From Kaistia dalseonensis (GTDB lineage Bacteria > Pseudomonadota > Alphaproteobacteria > Rhizobiales > Kaistiaceae), in the NCBI RefSeq assembly GCF_030814715.1, contig NZ_JAUSVO010000003.1:558001-622000 (forward strand): a stretch of 64,000 nt of DNA, in the 5' to 3' direction. The notes beneath the pieces are model-generated. The model had not been told where the DNA came from, searched no databases, and saw only the letters and a program-made list of their open reading frames with translations. The translations under genes and the position numbers were made by a program. How positions within the stretch are numbered: the first letter of the stretch is position 1; every line of letters starts with the position of its first letter. This document shows positions 1 through 10,397 of this stretch, piece by piece.

Positions 1-888
1 GCCTTGCCCGTGCTCCGGGCCGGCATCGTGCATCCCTGCTCCCCCGAGGCGATCCTGGCCGCCATCGAGGTCCGCGATCAGGGCCTGCTCGACCCGCTGC
101 TGATCGGTCCGGAGGCCAAGATACGAGCTGCCGCCGAAGCAGCCGGCGTGTCGCTTGACGGGATGACGATCGAATCCGTCCCGCATAGCCATGCGGCCGC
201 CGCTCGTGCTGTCGAAATGGCCGTGGCGGGCAAGATCGCCCTGCTCGTCAAGGGCAGCCTGCACACCGACGAATTGCTGGGCGCGGTCGTAGCCCCCGGC
301 TCGGGCCTGCGGACCGAGCGGAGGATCAGCCATGTCTACGCCATGGACGTTCCCGCCTATTCAAAGCCGATCATCGTCACCGACGCGGCCATTAACATCC
401 AGCCGACGCTCGACCAGAAGCGCGACATCTGCCAGAACGCCATCGACATGCTGCACGCGCTCGGCCTCGAAGAGCCACGCGTTGCCATCCTGGCCGCGGT
501 GGAAACGGTGAACGCCAAGATGCCGTCGACACTCGATGCCGCCGCGCTCACGGTCATGGCTGCACGCGGCCAGATCACCGGTGCCAAGGTCGATGGTCCC
601 CTCGCCTTCGACAACGCCATCAATGCCGAAGCGGCGAAGACCAAGGGCATCGTCTCTCCGGTCGCAGGCCAGGCCGACATTCTGCTTGTCCCCGACCTCG
701 AGGCTGGCAACATTCTGGCCAAGCAGCTGATCTATTTCGCCGGAGCGACTGCGGCCGGGCTCGTGCTCGGCGCACGCGTGCCGATCGTCCTGACCAGCCG
801 GTCCGACCCGCTCACCGCGCGCATCGCCTCGGCTGCGCTCGCCAAGCTCGTCGCGCATGTGCGCATGCCCGGAGTGCCGGAGTCATGA
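1..888 (+). CDS. pta: Phosphate acetyltransferase (left-partial)
   Basis: Interconverts acetyl-CoA and acetyl phosphate. The reading frame is open to the window edge, so the N-terminus is probably missing. About 294 residues are visible, roughly one PTA_PTB domain. Many alphaproteobacterial homologues carry an N-terminal MaoC-like hydratase domain, and one could lie upstream of the window. Family hallmarks are the opening GIVHPCSPEA segment, the LVKGSLHTDELL loop, and the late LVPDLEAGNILAKQL and GARVPIVLTSRSD motifs. Its TGA overlaps the acetate kinase ATG (ATGA). With ackA and phosphoketolase downstream, its likely job is to handle acetyl phosphate made by phosphoketolase. A phosphotransbutyrylase specificity is possible but fits the context less well. 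Confidence 0.88.
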   Translation, partial: ALPVLRAGIVHPCSPEAILAAIEVRDQGLLDPLLIGPEAKIRAAAEAAGVSLDGMTIESVPHSHAAAARAVEMAVAGKIALLVKGSLHTDELLGAVVAPGSGLRTERRISHVYAMDVPAYSKPIIVTDAAINIQPTLDQKRDICQNAIDMLHALGLEEPRVAILAAVETVNAKMPSTLDAAALTVMAARGQITGAKVDGPLAFDNAINAEAAKTKGIVSPVAGQADILLVPDLEAGNILAKQLIYFAGATAAGLVLGARVPIVLTSRSDPLTARIASAALAKLVAHVRMPGVPES

Positions 889-2102
889 CCGCCGATCTGA
901 TGATGACATTCAATGCCGGCTCATCGACGGTGAAGGTCGGCCTCTTCGAGATGGAGACGGGCGGTGCGACCCGGGTCGCGCGCGGCGTGATCGATTTTCG
1001 CGCGAAGCCGCTCAGCTTTCGCGTCACCGAAGGGCCTGTAACCTTTGCGGTTGATCTTGAGGCCGAGGCGGCGGACGACCTCACCGAGGTCCTGGCCGAG
1101 ACGCTCGGCTGGCTCACCCATCATTTCGACATGGACCGCATCGCCGTGATCGGCCATCGCATCGTGCATGGCGGCGATATCTTCGATGCGCCGGTGGTGC
1201 TCGACGATCGCACGATCCAGGCGATCGACGACCTGACGCCGCTGGCGCCGCTGCACCAGCCACAGAGCCTGCGGCTCATTCGCGCCATCCGCAAATTGCG
1301 GCCCGATATCGAGCAGGTGGCCTCGTTCGACACGGCCTTTCACCGGACCAACGCGCCGGTCGTCCGGCGCTTCGCCATTCCGCGTGCGCTGCATGATGAA
1401 GGCATCAAGCGCTACGGCTTCCATGGATTGTCCTATAAATTCATAGCCGGAGAGCTGAAGCGCTGCGCTCCCGAGGTTGCGAGCCGCAAGGTCATCGCGG
1501 CTCATCTCGGCAGCGGCGCCAGCCTTTGCGGTTTCGACGAGGGCGCCAGTCGGGACGTCAGCATGAGTTTTTCGACGCTGGACGGCATTCCGATGGCGAC
1601 GCGCTGCGGCGCGCTCGACCCCGGCGTGATGCTGCACCTTTTAGGCCAGAAGCATCTTTCGCCCGCCGAAATCGAGGACATGCTCTACCACCGCTCGGGC
1701 CTTCTGGGCGTTTCGGGGATCAGCGCCGACAGCCGCGACCTGATTGCAAGCGATCGCCCCGAGGCGAAGGAAGCACTGGACCTCTTCACCTTCCGCATTG
1801 CGGGAGAGATCGGCAGGATCGCGATGAGCCTCGGAGGGCTCGACGCGATCGTCTTCACGGCCGGCATAGGGGAGCACCAGCCCGAAATCCGCAGCGCAGT
1901 CTGCGCGCGGCTCGGCTGGCTCGGCGCGGTGCTGGACCCGGCAGCGAACGAAGCCAACGTCCTTCGCATCGCCGATACAAGCAGTCGTATCCAGATCTTC
2001 GTCATTCCGACGGATGAAGAGCAGGTCATCGCCGATGAGGCGGTCGCTATCATCCAAACACAGCGCCAGACAATCGCGGAGAAGTCGAATGGACGCCCAT
2101 GA
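885..2102 (+). CDS. ackA: Acetate kinase
   Basis: Transfers phosphate between acetyl phosphate and ADP (acetate/ATP) in the cytoplasm. It is 405 residues, the usual family length, with the ASKHA phosphate loop (FNAGSSTVK near residues 8-16), the DTAFHRT substrate motif near 148 and [11 protein letters not shown] followed by the [15 protein letters not shown] segment. The ATG overlaps the pta stop as ATGA and the 3' end overlaps phosphoketolase by 14 nt, so all three are probably translationally coupled. Butyrate or propionate kinase is a less likely alternative, because the neighbour is phosphoketolase. Confidence 0.93.
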   Translation: MTADLMMTFNAGSSTVKVGLFEMETGGATRVARGVIDFRAKPLSFRVTEGPVTFAVDLEAEAADDLTEVLAETLGWLTHHFDMDRIAVIGHRIVHGGDIFDAPVVLDDRTIQAIDDLTPLAPLHQPQSLRLIRAIRKLRPDIEQVASFDTAFHRTNAPVVRRFAIPRALHDEGIKRYGFHGLSYKFIAGELKRCAPEVASRKVIAAHLGSGASLCGFDEGASRDVSMSFSTLDGIPMATRCGALDPGVMLHLLGQKHLSPAEIEDMLYHRSGLLGVSGISADSRDLIASDRPEAKEALDLFTFRIAGEIGRIAMSLGGLDAIVFTAGIGEHQPEIRSAVCARLGWLGAVLDPAANEANVLRIADTSSRIQIFVIPTDEEQVIADEAVAIIQTQRQTIAEKSNGRP

Positions 2103-4461
2103 ACGCACGCTGATCGACCGGTATTGGCGCGCCGCCAACTATCTCTCCGTTGGCCAGATATACCTGCTGGATAATCCGCTCCTGAAGGAGCCGCTGCGTC
2201 CCGAACACGTCAAGCCGCGCCTGCTGGGCCATTGGGGAACGACGCCGGGCCTCAATTTCATCTATGCCCACCTCAACCGCATCATCAAGGCGCGCGACGC
2301 CGACATCATCTACATCTGCGGCCCTGGCCATGGCGGCCCCGGCATGGTGGCCAACACCTATCTCGAAGGCACCTATAGCGAGATCTACCCGGCGATCGCT
2401 CGCGACGAGGCGGGGATCAAGAAGCTCTTCCACCAGTTTTCCTTCCCCGGCGGCATACCGAGCCATGCCGCGCCCGAGACGCCCGGCTCCATCCATGAGG
2501 GCGGCGAGCTCGGCTATGCGCTCGTCCATGCCTACGGCGCGGCCTTCGATAATCCGGAGCTCGTCGTCGCCTGCGTCATCGGCGACGGCGAAGCCGAGAC
2601 CGGGCCGCTCGCCACCTCGTGGCATTCCAACAAATTCCTGAACCCCGCCCGTGACGGCGTGGTCCTGCCGATCCTCCATCTGAACGGCTACAAGATCGCC
2701 AACCCGACCGTGCTCGCGCGGCTGGGTGACGAAGAACTGGTCCATCTCTTCACCGGCTATGGTTATGAGCCATTCTTCGTCGAGGGCAGCGACCCGACGC
2801 TGATGCACGACAAGATGGCGGAGACGCTGGACACCATCTTCGACCGGATTGCGGCGATCAAGCTTGCGGCCGAGGCCGAGCCCGGCGAACGGCCGCGCTG
2901 GCCGATGATCGTCCTGCGCAGTCCGAAGGGATGGACCGGGCCGAAAGTCGTCGACGGCAAGATCGTCGAGGGGTCGTGGCGCTCGCATCAGGTTCCGGTG
3001 GCCAATTGCCGCCAGGACGAAGGGCACCGCAAGATCCTGGAAGACTGGATGCGAAGCTATGACCCGGCCGATCTGTTCGATGAAACCGGCGACCTGAAGC
3101 CGGAACTGAAGGCGCTTGCTCCGGAAGGCACGCGGCGCATGGGCGCCAACCCGCACGCCAATGGCGGCTTGCTGCGACATGAACTGAAGCGGCCGGACTT
3201 TCGCGATTATGCCGTGACGGTCGCTACTCCCGGCGGCGCCGAGGAGCAATCAACCAAGATCCTTGGTGATTACCTGCGCGATATCATCCGCCTTGACGCG
3301 ACGGCGCGCAGCTTCCGCATCTTCGGGCCGGACGAGACCAACTCCAACCGCCTCAACAGCGTCTTCGAGGCGACCGATCGCGTCTGGATGGCCGAGACGA
3401 TACCGGGCGATGATCATCTCTCACCGGATGGCCGCGTCATGGAGGTGCTGAGCGAGCATCTCTGCCAGGGCTGGCTGGAGGGCTATCTCCTGACCGGACG
3501 GCATGGCTTCTTCTCGTGCTATGAAGCCTTCATCCACATCGTCGATTCCATGTTCAACCAGCACGCCAAATGGCTGAAATCATCGCGTGACCTGGCTTGG
3601 CGCAAGCCTATCTCGTCGCTGAACTACCTGCTGACCTCCCATGTCTGGCGGCAGGATCACAATGGCTTCAGCCATCAGGATCCGGGTTTCGTAGACCTCG
3701 TCGCCAACAAGACGGCCGATGTCGTGCGGGTCTATTTCCCGCCGGATGCCAATACGCTGCTCTGGGTCGGCGACCATTGCCTCGCCACATGGAACCGCAT
3801 CAACGTCATCGTGGCCGGCAAGCAGCCCGCACCGCAATGGCTCGGCATGGACGAGGCCATCCGGCATTGCGAGGCTGGCCTGGGCATATGGGACTGGGCC
3901 GGGACCGAAGAGGATGGGCTTGAGCCAGACCTCGTGATGGCCTGCGCCGGCGACGTGCCGACGCTCGAAACGCTGGCGGCCGTCGAACTCCTGCGCGAAG
4001 CCTTCCCGCAGCTTCGCATCCGGGTGGTCAATGTCGTCGACCTGATGGCGCTGCAATCGCCGGGTCAGCATCCGCACGGCATATCGGACCCGCTTTTCGA
4101 CAGCCTCTTCAGCACCGATCGGCCGGTGATCTTCGCCTATCACGGTTATCCGTATCTGATCCATCGCCTGGTCTATAAGCGCAGGAACCACCCGAATTTC
4201 CACGTCCGCGGCTTCATCGAGCAGGGCACGACCACGACTCCCTTCGACATGACCGTCATGAACCAGCTTGACCGCTACCACCTCGCCATCGAGGCGGTGT
4301 CACGCCTGCCGCGCCTTCATGCCAAGGCTGGTCCGTTCATCAAGCGGCTGGAGGCCAAGCTGGACGAGCACCACCATTATGTCCGCGAGCATGGCGAGGA
4401 CATGCCGGAAATCAGCCAGTGGAAATTCTCCCCAGCGGCTCGCCCGTCAGCCCCGGTGTGA
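2089..4461 (+). CDS. xfp: Phosphoketolase (xylulose-5-P/fructose-6-P)
   Basis: TPP-dependent enzyme that splits xylulose-5-P or fructose-6-P with phosphate into acetyl-P plus glyceraldehyde-3-P or erythrose-4-P. It has 790 residues from the ATG at 2089. That start is preferred over an in-frame upstream codon at 2014 because GGAGAAG lies just before it and the protein then opens in the family-typical way ([19 protein letters not shown]). The GPGHGGPG motif and the TPP/Mg motif GDGEAETGP (near residue 165) are intact. It overlaps ackA by 14 nt. Together with pta and ackA it completes a carbon-conserving sugar-phosphate to acetyl-CoA route. Substrate preference (X5P only or dual) cannot be read from sequence. 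Confidence 0.93.
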   Translation: MDAHERTLIDRYWRAANYLSVGQIYLLDNPLLKEPLRPEHVKPRLLGHWGTTPGLNFIYAHLNRIIKARDADIIYICGPGHGGPGMVANTYLEGTYSEIYPAIARDEAGIKKLFHQFSFPGGIPSHAAPETPGSIHEGGELGYALVHAYGAAFDNPELVVACVIGDGEAETGPLATSWHSNKFLNPARDGVVLPILHLNGYKIANPTVLARLGDEELVHLFTGYGYEPFFVEGSDPTLMHDKMAETLDTIFDRIAAIKLAAEAEPGERPRWPMIVLRSPKGWTGPKVVDGKIVEGSWRSHQVPVANCRQDEGHRKILEDWMRSYDPADLFDETGDLKPELKALAPEGTRRMGANPHANGGLLRHELKRPDFRDYAVTVATPGGAEEQSTKILGDYLRDIIRLDATARSFRIFGPDETNSNRLNSVFEATDRVWMAETIPGDDHLSPDGRVMEVLSEHLCQGWLEGYLLTGRHGFFSCYEAFIHIVDSMFNQHAKWLKSSRDLAWRKPISSLNYLLTSHVWRQDHNGFSHQDPGFVDLVANKTADVVRVYFPPDANTLLWVGDHCLATWNRINVIVAGKQPAPQWLGMDEAIRHCEAGLGIWDWAGTEEDGLEPDLVMACAGDVPTLETLAAVELLREAFPQLRIRVVNVVDLMALQSPGQHPHGISDPLFDSLFSTDRPVIFAYHGYPYLIHRLVYKRRNHPNFHVRGFIEQGTTTTPFDMTVMNQLDRYHLAIEAVSRLPRLHAKAGPFIKRLEAKLDEHHHYVREHGEDMPEISQWKFSPAARPSAPV

Positions 4462-4509
4462 CCTGAGACGCAGACAATACGCGCCGCACGGCGTCATCAT
4501 TCGAAGTTC

Positions 4510-4533
4510 GTCGCGAGGGTCCGGACTCGCGAC
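4510..4533 (+). terminator. Hairpin after the phosphoketolase operon
   Basis: An 8-bp perfect inverted repeat (GTCGCGAG / CTCGCGAC) with an 8-nt loop, 49 nt after the phosphoketolase stop. No T-run follows, so it may be a Rho-assisted end or simply an mRNA 3' stabiliser. Confidence 0.4.
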
Positions 4534-4666
4534 CCGATCAAAAGTCGCCTATTGAGTTCGCTGGCCCCTCGGACGGCTCGGAAATTGACTTTCCGGGCTT
4601 CCGGCACCAGACAGGGCGACCTTTGATTCAACCTCGAGTTAGGCGCAGAGACGACGTAAGGCGGCG

Positions 4667-7600
4667 ATGACGCAGAATCAGTACACTTTTCCACAACCGT
4701 CGAAGCAACTCGAGTTCGATGGAGAGCGTCACGTTTCTGGCATTGCCGGCACTATTCGGCACGAACAGCATCAGATGTATCTCTTTGCCCTCGAGCTGTG
4801 TCGCGGCAAGACCGTTCTCGATATTGCCTGCGGTGAGGGCTACGGCAGCAGTTTGATCGGACAGGTCGCCGGGAATGTCGTTGGTATCGATCCAGACGAA
4901 GCCGCCATCGCCGTCGCCCGCTCGACCTACGCCACAGCCAACGTTCAATTCATAGTTTCTGACACAGACCCGATCCTGCTGGACGACAATGCCGTCGATG
5001 TCGTCATCTGCTTCGGGTTGATCGGACGCCTCGAAGGCCAAGGGGCGTTTCTTCAGGAAATAGCCCGCGTTCTGCGGCCTGAAGGCACCTTGATAATCTC
5101 GGCGCCGAACCTTCAGAATCGGGATCAGTTCCGCAAGGCTCTGGCCGAGCTTTTCGCGAATGTCCGTCTTTATGATCAGCGCCCGATATCCGGCTCCGCC
5201 ATCATTGCCGATGGAACCTCGATCGAGATCGAGAGCTTCGAGAGTGCCAGTGGATTGACTCAGTCCGATGGCAGCGACGCGCCTTCCATCCGCAATTTCG
5301 TGGCGATCGCGTCCGATGGCGCTTTGCCTGCCGTCGCCAGCAACCTGCTGTATGATGACAACTATGTCGCCAATCTGCGGGGCACGATGACGACCGAAGC
5401 CAGCCAGTCGCGTTCGCTTGCGCGGGCTCTTGCCGAGGCCAACGAGAAGAATGCCCACCTCCGCAATTTTGTGGAGCGCGAGACTGCGCGAGCGAACCAC
5501 GTAGAGGATGTATCGCTCCAGCTCACGGACAAGATTGCATCGTTGAAGTCGTCTTTGAGCTGGCGGCTTACGGCACCAGTTCGCGAGATCGGCCGGATGA
5601 TCCTGCGTCTTGCTCAGTCGGAACAAATCCTTCGGATCAGGGCCGCTTGGCGGCACCCGACCAACCCGGCGAAGCGCAAGCGATTTCGTGCGGCCCAGAT
5701 CGCAGCACGCAACACACCCACACGGCCGGCCAGGGATGCGGGTGAAGGCGGGACCATCGATTCTGTCCTCTTCCGACGCTACGTCCGTAATGCAGTCGGC
5801 AATCCCCTGTTGCGGGACTTTGTCGAATTGTCGGCCGAAGAGACGCCGGCAGCAGCCTGCGACGTCAAGCTGATCGCCTATTACCTGCCGCAGTTTCATC
5901 CGATTCCGGAAAACGACAAATGGTGGGGCAAGGGCTTCACCGAATGGCGCAATGTGACGCGCGCTTTCCCGGTCTTCGCCGACCACTACCAGCCCCGCGT
6001 GCCCGGTGAACTCGGCTATTACGACCTCCGCGTGATCGACACGATGAGGCGCCAGGTCGAACTCGCCAAGCAGCACGGCATCACGGCGTTCTGCTTCCAC
6101 TTCTACTGGTTCGCGGGCAAGCGGCTCCTTGAACTGCCGATCGAGTCGTTCCTCAACAACAAGGACCTCGATCTGCAGTTCGCGCTCTCCTGGGCCAATG
6201 AAAACTGGTCCAAGCGTTGGGACGGCGGCAACAACGAGCTTCTGATCGCCCAGAACCACTCGCGCGAAGACGATATTGCCTTCATTCGCTATATTGATCG
6301 CTATTTCAAAGATGATCGATATATGAAGGTCGATGGAAAGCCGGTTCTCTCTGTATATCGGCCGGCGATTATCGATCACATGAAGGATACGATCGCCGTA
6401 TGGCGGCAGCAGGCGCTGGAGCTTGGCTATCCCGGCATCTATCTCATCGCCACGAGCTCCTTCAACTTCAAGGAATTCGCCGAGTACGGCTTTGACGCTC
6501 TCTCGGAATTTCCGCCCCATTCAATTCAGGCGGAGCAGCTTCAGGACAAGCTCGAACTGGCGTCCGTCAGGACGGGCGGCCCGATCTACAGCTATGAATC
6601 ACTCGTCGATATCGTGACGTCGAGGCCCCCGGTGGCTCCCGGGATGATCCATCCCGGCGCCATTCCGAGCTGGGACAATTCCGCGCGCCGGCCGTTCGAC
6701 GGCCATATCTTCCATGGCGCTTCGCCGGCGCTGTTTGCCCGCTGGCTTCGCCATTGCTTCAAGGTCGCCCGCGGCCACCGTCCGGAAGAGCGCTTCGTCT
6801 TCATCAACGCCTGGAACGAGTGGGCCGAGGGCGCCTATCTCGAGCCTGACCAGCGCTATGGCTATGCCTATCTCGCTGCCTGCGCCGAGGTGGTCAGGGA
6901 GAACTCGACGCCTGATCCGACCGGCAAGCGCATATCAGCGATCGTCCCGAACTATAATCACGCGCCCTTTCTCGAGGAGCGGCTGAACTCGATACTGGGT
7001 CAGACCCAGAGCGTGGCCGAGATCATCATTCTGGATGATGCCTCGACGGATGACAGCCGCGCCGTGATTGCTCGCGCCATAGAGGGTGCGACAATCCCGG
7101 TTCGGGTTATCGTCAATGAGCAGAATTCTGGCAGTATCTTCGGCCAATGGGCCAAAGGGATCGAACTAGCCCAGGGTGACCTGATCTGGATCTGTGAGAG
7201 CGACGATAGCTGCGACCCGGATTTCCTGATGACGCTGTCGCCCCATCTTGACGATCCCAGTGTTCTGCTCGCATTCGGCAAGGTGAACTACATCGATCGG
7301 GACGGCAATCCGTCGCCCGATCTCGATGCTTACCGCGAAGGCATCAGGCCTGGTTACTGGGACGCGCCCCATATCGAGAGCGCACAGACCTGGTTTGACG
7401 GCGCATTCGGCATCGCCAATGTTATCCCCAATGTTGGCGGTTGCCTGTTCCGCAAGCAGCGGATCGACCCTCAACTGCTGCAGGAACTGCTCTCCTACAA
7501 GGTCTGCGGCGACTGGTATCTCTACAGCCGTTTCGCGCATGGCGGACGCATAGCCTATGAACCCAAGGCTCTCGCATATTTCCGTCGGCACGGCGCCAAC

Positions 7601-8938
7601 ACATCCGTGCTGAGCTATCGGGGCGATGCGTTCTACGAGGAGCATGTGGCTCTGGCGAAGGCCCTGCGCCGGCACCACCGCGTCAGCATCGAGACAACAC
7701 GCAAGATGCTCGATCGCGTCCAGGATCATTATCGCTCGACATTCGGCGAGAGCGCCGCAAGCCAGTTCATCGAGCGCTTTCCATTCCGTGACATTGTCTC
7801 GGAGCCGCGCACGATCCAGCATATCGTCATCGCGCTCTACGGACTGCAGACGGGTGGCGGCGAGATATTTCCGATCCATCTGGCCAACGAATTGTCGCGG
7901 CGCGGTCACGACGTATCCTTGCTCATTGCGACGACCGAAAACAGCAATGCACGTGTGCGCCGTCTCGTGGCGCCGGGCATTCCGATCTTCACGCAAGATT
8001 TCGTCGAGAGCATCGGGCTGGAACGGTTCCTCCGCGACTATGGCGTCGACCTGATCCACACGCACAACATCGTTTCCGACATGTGGCTTCACCAGAAGCT
8101 CGCATCGGTCGACATACCCTATGTCGTGACGCATCACGGCTCGTATGAGGCGGTGCCGCTCGACCCGTCCCTGGTCAACTGGCTGCTGCGTAACGTCGAT
8201 CAGTGGGTCTATATTTCCGACAAGAACCTGAACTACACGAAGGGTCTCCGCGTCGAGCGCGATCGGTTCACGCAGCTTCCCAACGCAATGCCGTCGAGCA
8301 CGGGAGCTTTTGCCTTCACGCGCGCTGAACTCGGCATCGAGCCGGACGCGTTCGTCTTCGGTCTCGCATCGCGCGCCGTCTATTCGAAGGGATGGGATGT
8401 CGCCATTCGTGCCCTTGTCGCGCTTCGCAAGGAGACCGATCGGCCGGTCCACTTGCTGCTCTGCGGCGACGGCGATGATCTCGTCGCGCTCAAGAGAAAC
8501 TATGGCCAGGTTCCCGGTGTCCATTTTCTGGGGTATCAGGACAACATCCAGTCGTTCTATGGCCTCTGCGACTGCTGCATCCTTCCGACCCGCTATGTCG
8601 GGGAATCTTACCCCCTGACCCTGGTCGAAGCGCTTCAGGCGGGCACACCCGTCATTGCCACCGATATCGGCGAGATCTCCAAGATCCTCCAGATCCAGGA
8701 TCGCCCGCTCGGCCTGACATTCCCGATGATCGAGGACGATGCCGCATTCGAAGCGAACGTGCGGCAGGCCATGAAGCGGATGCTCGACGCTGACTATTAT
8801 GCGGTCATCGCATCCAATCTCGCGGATGGGCGAGCGCTGCTGTCGATGGAGAAGCTCGTCGTCTCGTATGAGGAAATCTACACCCGCGCTTCCGGATCCG
8901 GCCAGCCATTGGCTGCGGAGGGCAACCGGCGGTCCTGA
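4667..8938 (+). CDS. Four-module glycan biosynthesis protein (methyltransferase / GH99-WbsX-like / GT2 / GT4)
   Basis: 1423 residues with at least four enzyme-like modules in order. A class I SAM methyltransferase has motif I VLDIACGEGYG at 50-60. A helical linker at about 230-310 contains a KSSLSWRLTAPVRE signature common between modules of polysaccharide enzymes. A WbsX/GH99-like domain at about 400-740 contains AYYLPQFHPIPEND, GFTEWRNV, FALSWANENW and NAWNEWAEGAYLEPD. A GT2 domain starts near 758 (AIVPNYNHAPFLEERL, ILDDASTDDS). A C-terminal GT4 domain at about 1050-1410 has GLQTGGGE and an E-x7-E segment in ESYPLTLVEALQAG. No signal peptide or membrane helix is evident, so it probably acts in the cytoplasm on a lipid-linked or nucleotide-activated glycan. 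The rhamnose operon 6 kb away could supply donor sugar. The donor, acceptor and activity of each module are unknown. Confidence 0.85.
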   Translation: MTQNQYTFPQPSKQLEFDGERHVSGIAGTIRHEQHQMYLFALELCRGKTVLDIACGEGYGSSLIGQVAGNVVGIDPDEAAIAVARSTYATANVQFIVSDTDPILLDDNAVDVVICFGLIGRLEGQGAFLQEIARVLRPEGTLIISAPNLQNRDQFRKALAELFANVRLYDQRPISGSAIIADGTSIEIESFESASGLTQSDGSDAPSIRNFVAIASDGALPAVASNLLYDDNYVANLRGTMTTEASQSRSLARALAEANEKNAHLRNFVERETARANHVEDVSLQLTDKIASLKSSLSWRLTAPVREIGRMILRLAQSEQILRIRAAWRHPTNPAKRKRFRAAQIAARNTPTRPARDAGEGGTIDSVLFRRYVRNAVGNPLLRDFVELSAEETPAAACDVKLIAYYLPQFHPIPENDKWWGKGFTEWRNVTRAFPVFADHYQPRVPGELGYYDLRVIDTMRRQVELAKQHGITAFCFHFYWFAGKRLLELPIESFLNNKDLDLQFALSWANENWSKRWDGGNNELLIAQNHSREDDIAFIRYIDRYFKDDRYMKVDGKPVLSVYRPAIIDHMKDTIAVWRQQALELGYPGIYLIATSSFNFKEFAEYGFDALSEFPPHSIQAEQLQDKLELASVRTGGPIYSYESLVDIVTSRPPVAPGMIHPGAIPSWDNSARRPFDGHIFHGASPALFARWLRHCFKVARGHRPEERFVFINAWNEWAEGAYLEPDQRYGYAYLAACAEVVRENSTPDPTGKRISAIVPNYNHAPFLEERLNSILGQTQSVAEIIILDDASTDDSRAVIARAIEGATIPVRVIVNEQNSGSIFGQWAKGIELAQGDLIWICESDDSCDPDFLMTLSPHLDDPSVLLAFGKVNYIDRDGNPSPDLDAYREGIRPGYWDAPHIESAQTWFDGAFGIANVIPNVGGCLFRKQRIDPQLLQELLSYKVCGDWYLYSRFAHGGRIAYEPKALAYFRRHGANTSVLSYRGDAFYEEHVALAKALRRHHRVSIETTRKMLDRVQDHYRSTFGESAASQFIERFPFRDIVSEPRTIQHIVIALYGLQTGGGEIFPIHLANELSRRGHDVSLLIATTENSNARVRRLVAPGIPIFTQDFVESIGLERFLRDYGVDLIHTHNIVSDMWLHQKLASVDIPYVVTHHGSYEAVPLDPSLVNWLLRNVDQWVYISDKNLNYTKGLRVERDRFTQLPNAMPSSTGAFAFTRAELGIEPDAFVFGLASRAVYSKGWDVAIRALVALRKETDRPVHLLLCGDGDDLVALKRNYGQVPGVHFLGYQDNIQSFYGLCDCCILPTRYVGESYPLTLVEALQAGTPVIATDIGEISKILQIQDRPLGLTFPMIEDDAAFEANVRQAMKRMLDADYYAVIASNLADGRALLSMEKLVVSYEEIYTRASGSGQPLAAEGNRRS

Positions 8939-9110
8939 TATGCCGCCGATTGTCGGGTAGCGGACGCTGTTCCGGCTTGGGTCGGGCGCGAGGCGGGTCG
9001 GCGCTATTGCCTGCCGGCACGGGCTGATTGCCTTACCGACCAGGGGAAATGGCGCAGGGACAGATTGCGGCTGCCCAATGCGGCGTCCGAGACCTGCCCA
9101 ATTCGCGGGC

Positions 9111-9139
9111 TTGACAAAATCTTGGACAAATTGTCGAAT
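9111..9139 (+). promoter_or_regulatory. Candidate promoter/operator of the BMP-type transport operon
   Basis: TTGACA (9111-9116) is followed after 17 nt by TCGAAT (9134-9139), a plausible though weak -10. Between them, at 9125-9135, lies the perfect palindrome GACAAATTGTC. GACAAA also recurs at 9113 and 9151. The position suggests repression by an unidentified regulator. It lies 75 nt before the binding-protein start. Confidence 0.45.
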
Positions 9140-9213
9140 TTGACCGGATAGACAAAAGCTCGGCAAAGTCGGGCGGGCGCTGAAAAGTGGCTTCCAGAGG
9201 GGAACAGTTCGAC

Positions 9214-10194
9214 ATGTCGCATCAGATTTCGCGCCGCACGTTCATGATGACCGCAGCTGCCGGCAGCCTGATCCTGGCGGCGCCACGCGCCTTTGCCCAG
9301 GAAAAGCTGAAGGTGGCCGGCATCCACGCCTCGCCGGTTGAGAACGCCTGGAATTCTCGCCTTCACGAGGCGCTGCTCGCCGCCGCCAAGGATGGCGTGA
9401 TCGAATATGTCTTCTCCGAAGGCGTTTCCGGCACGGATTACCCGCGCGCGATGCGCGAATACGCAGAGGCCGGCAACAAGCTCATTGTCGGCGAATCCTA
9501 TGCCGTCGAGACCGAGGCGCGGCAGGTCGCGGCGGATTACCCCGGCACCGCCTTCCTCATGGGTTCGAGCGGAAAGCCCTCGGGCGACAATTTCGGCACC
9601 TTCGGCACCTGGAACCACGAGGCGGCCTATCTCGCCGGCATGCTGGCCGCACCGCTCTCGAAGTCGGGAACGTTCGGTGCCGTCGGCGCGATCCCGATCC
9701 CCGAGGTCAACATCCTGATCAACGCTTTCCGTGCCGGCGTGAAGGAAGTGCGCCCCGATGCCAAGTTCCTGAACGGCTTCATCGGCACCTTCTTCGATCC
9801 GCCCAAGGCGCGCGAAGCCGGCCTCGCCCAGATTGATGCCGGCGCGGACATCCTGTTCGGCGAGCGCATCGGCACGGCCGACGCTGCCAAGGAGAAGGGC
9901 GTGAAGTCTGTCGGTTCGCTGATCGACTATACGCCGCGCTATCCCGAGACCGTCTTTGCCAATGCCATGTGGTATTTCCGCCCGATCCTCGACGGCGCCA
10001 TTGCCGATGTGAAGGCCGGCGTCAAGACGGGCAAGGATTACAGCTCGTTCTCCTTCATGAAGGAGGGCGGCAACGATATCGTCTTCACCGAAAGCATGGT
10101 CGACGCCGCCTCGATCGCCCCGATGGAAGCAAAGCGCGCTGCGATCAAGGCCGGCACGTTCACGGTTCCGGTCGATCCGGCTGAGCCGACCTGA
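9214..10194 (+). CDS. BMP-family ABC transporter substrate-binding protein (Tat signal)
   Basis: Periplasmic binding component of a BMP/PnrA-type importer, a family known to bind nucleosides or related heterocycles. It has 326 residues. The N-terminus carries a twin-arginine motif (SRRTFM, residues 6-11), a hydrophobic stretch and AFA before mature QEKLKVAG, so export is probably via Tat. The ATG at 9214 is chosen over an in-frame GTG at 9187 because it starts the signal peptide and follows AGAGGGG. The mature part shows the family pattern of a GIHASP start, GVSGTDYPRAMREYA, and FLMGSSGKPSGDNFGT. It is followed by a hairpin and then by amidase, ATPase and two permease genes on the same strand. 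Substrate unknown; nucleoside-like is a family-level inference. Confidence 0.88.
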   Translation: MSHQISRRTFMMTAAAGSLILAAPRAFAQEKLKVAGIHASPVENAWNSRLHEALLAAAKDGVIEYVFSEGVSGTDYPRAMREYAEAGNKLIVGESYAVETEARQVAADYPGTAFLMGSSGKPSGDNFGTFGTWNHEAAYLAGMLAAPLSKSGTFGAVGAIPIPEVNILINAFRAGVKEVRPDAKFLNGFIGTFFDPPKAREAGLAQIDAGADILFGERIGTADAAKEKGVKSVGSLIDYTPRYPETVFANAMWYFRPILDGAIADVKAGVKTGKDYSSFSFMKEGGNDIVFTESMVDAASIAPMEAKRAAIKAGTFTVPVDPAEPT

Positions 10195-10205
10195 GGCACG
10201 ACGGC

Positions 10206-10230
10206 GATCGCCGGGCCTCGCCCGGCGATC
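10206..10230 (+). terminator. Intercistronic hairpin after the binding-protein gene
   Basis: A perfect 11-bp stem (GATCGCCGGGC / GCCCGGCGATC) with a 3-nt CTC loop begins 12 nt after the binding-protein stop. There is no U-tract. Such hairpins after a binding-protein gene commonly cap its mRNA and reduce expression of the downstream transporter genes, so partial termination or 3'-end protection is likely. Confidence 0.6.
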
Positions 10231-10397
10231 CAGGCCGGCTGACTGCGCCCGGCCTGCCGCTGCCCGTGAAAGCTGTTACTGCCGGTCGATTCCGGCAGCA
10301 GCGATATTGAATTCGTTCCGGCATCGCTCATCGTATGGCCTTTCCGATCGGCCGAAGACGGGGAACACGCGATGACGATTCCTTCGGGGTCACAATC

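Noticed and set aside
7166-9166. A 666-codon - strand frame (with a similar 630-codon frame at 4628-6520)
   Set aside because: Antisense to the four-module glycan protein; no motif, no ribosome site, composition typical of shadow frames.
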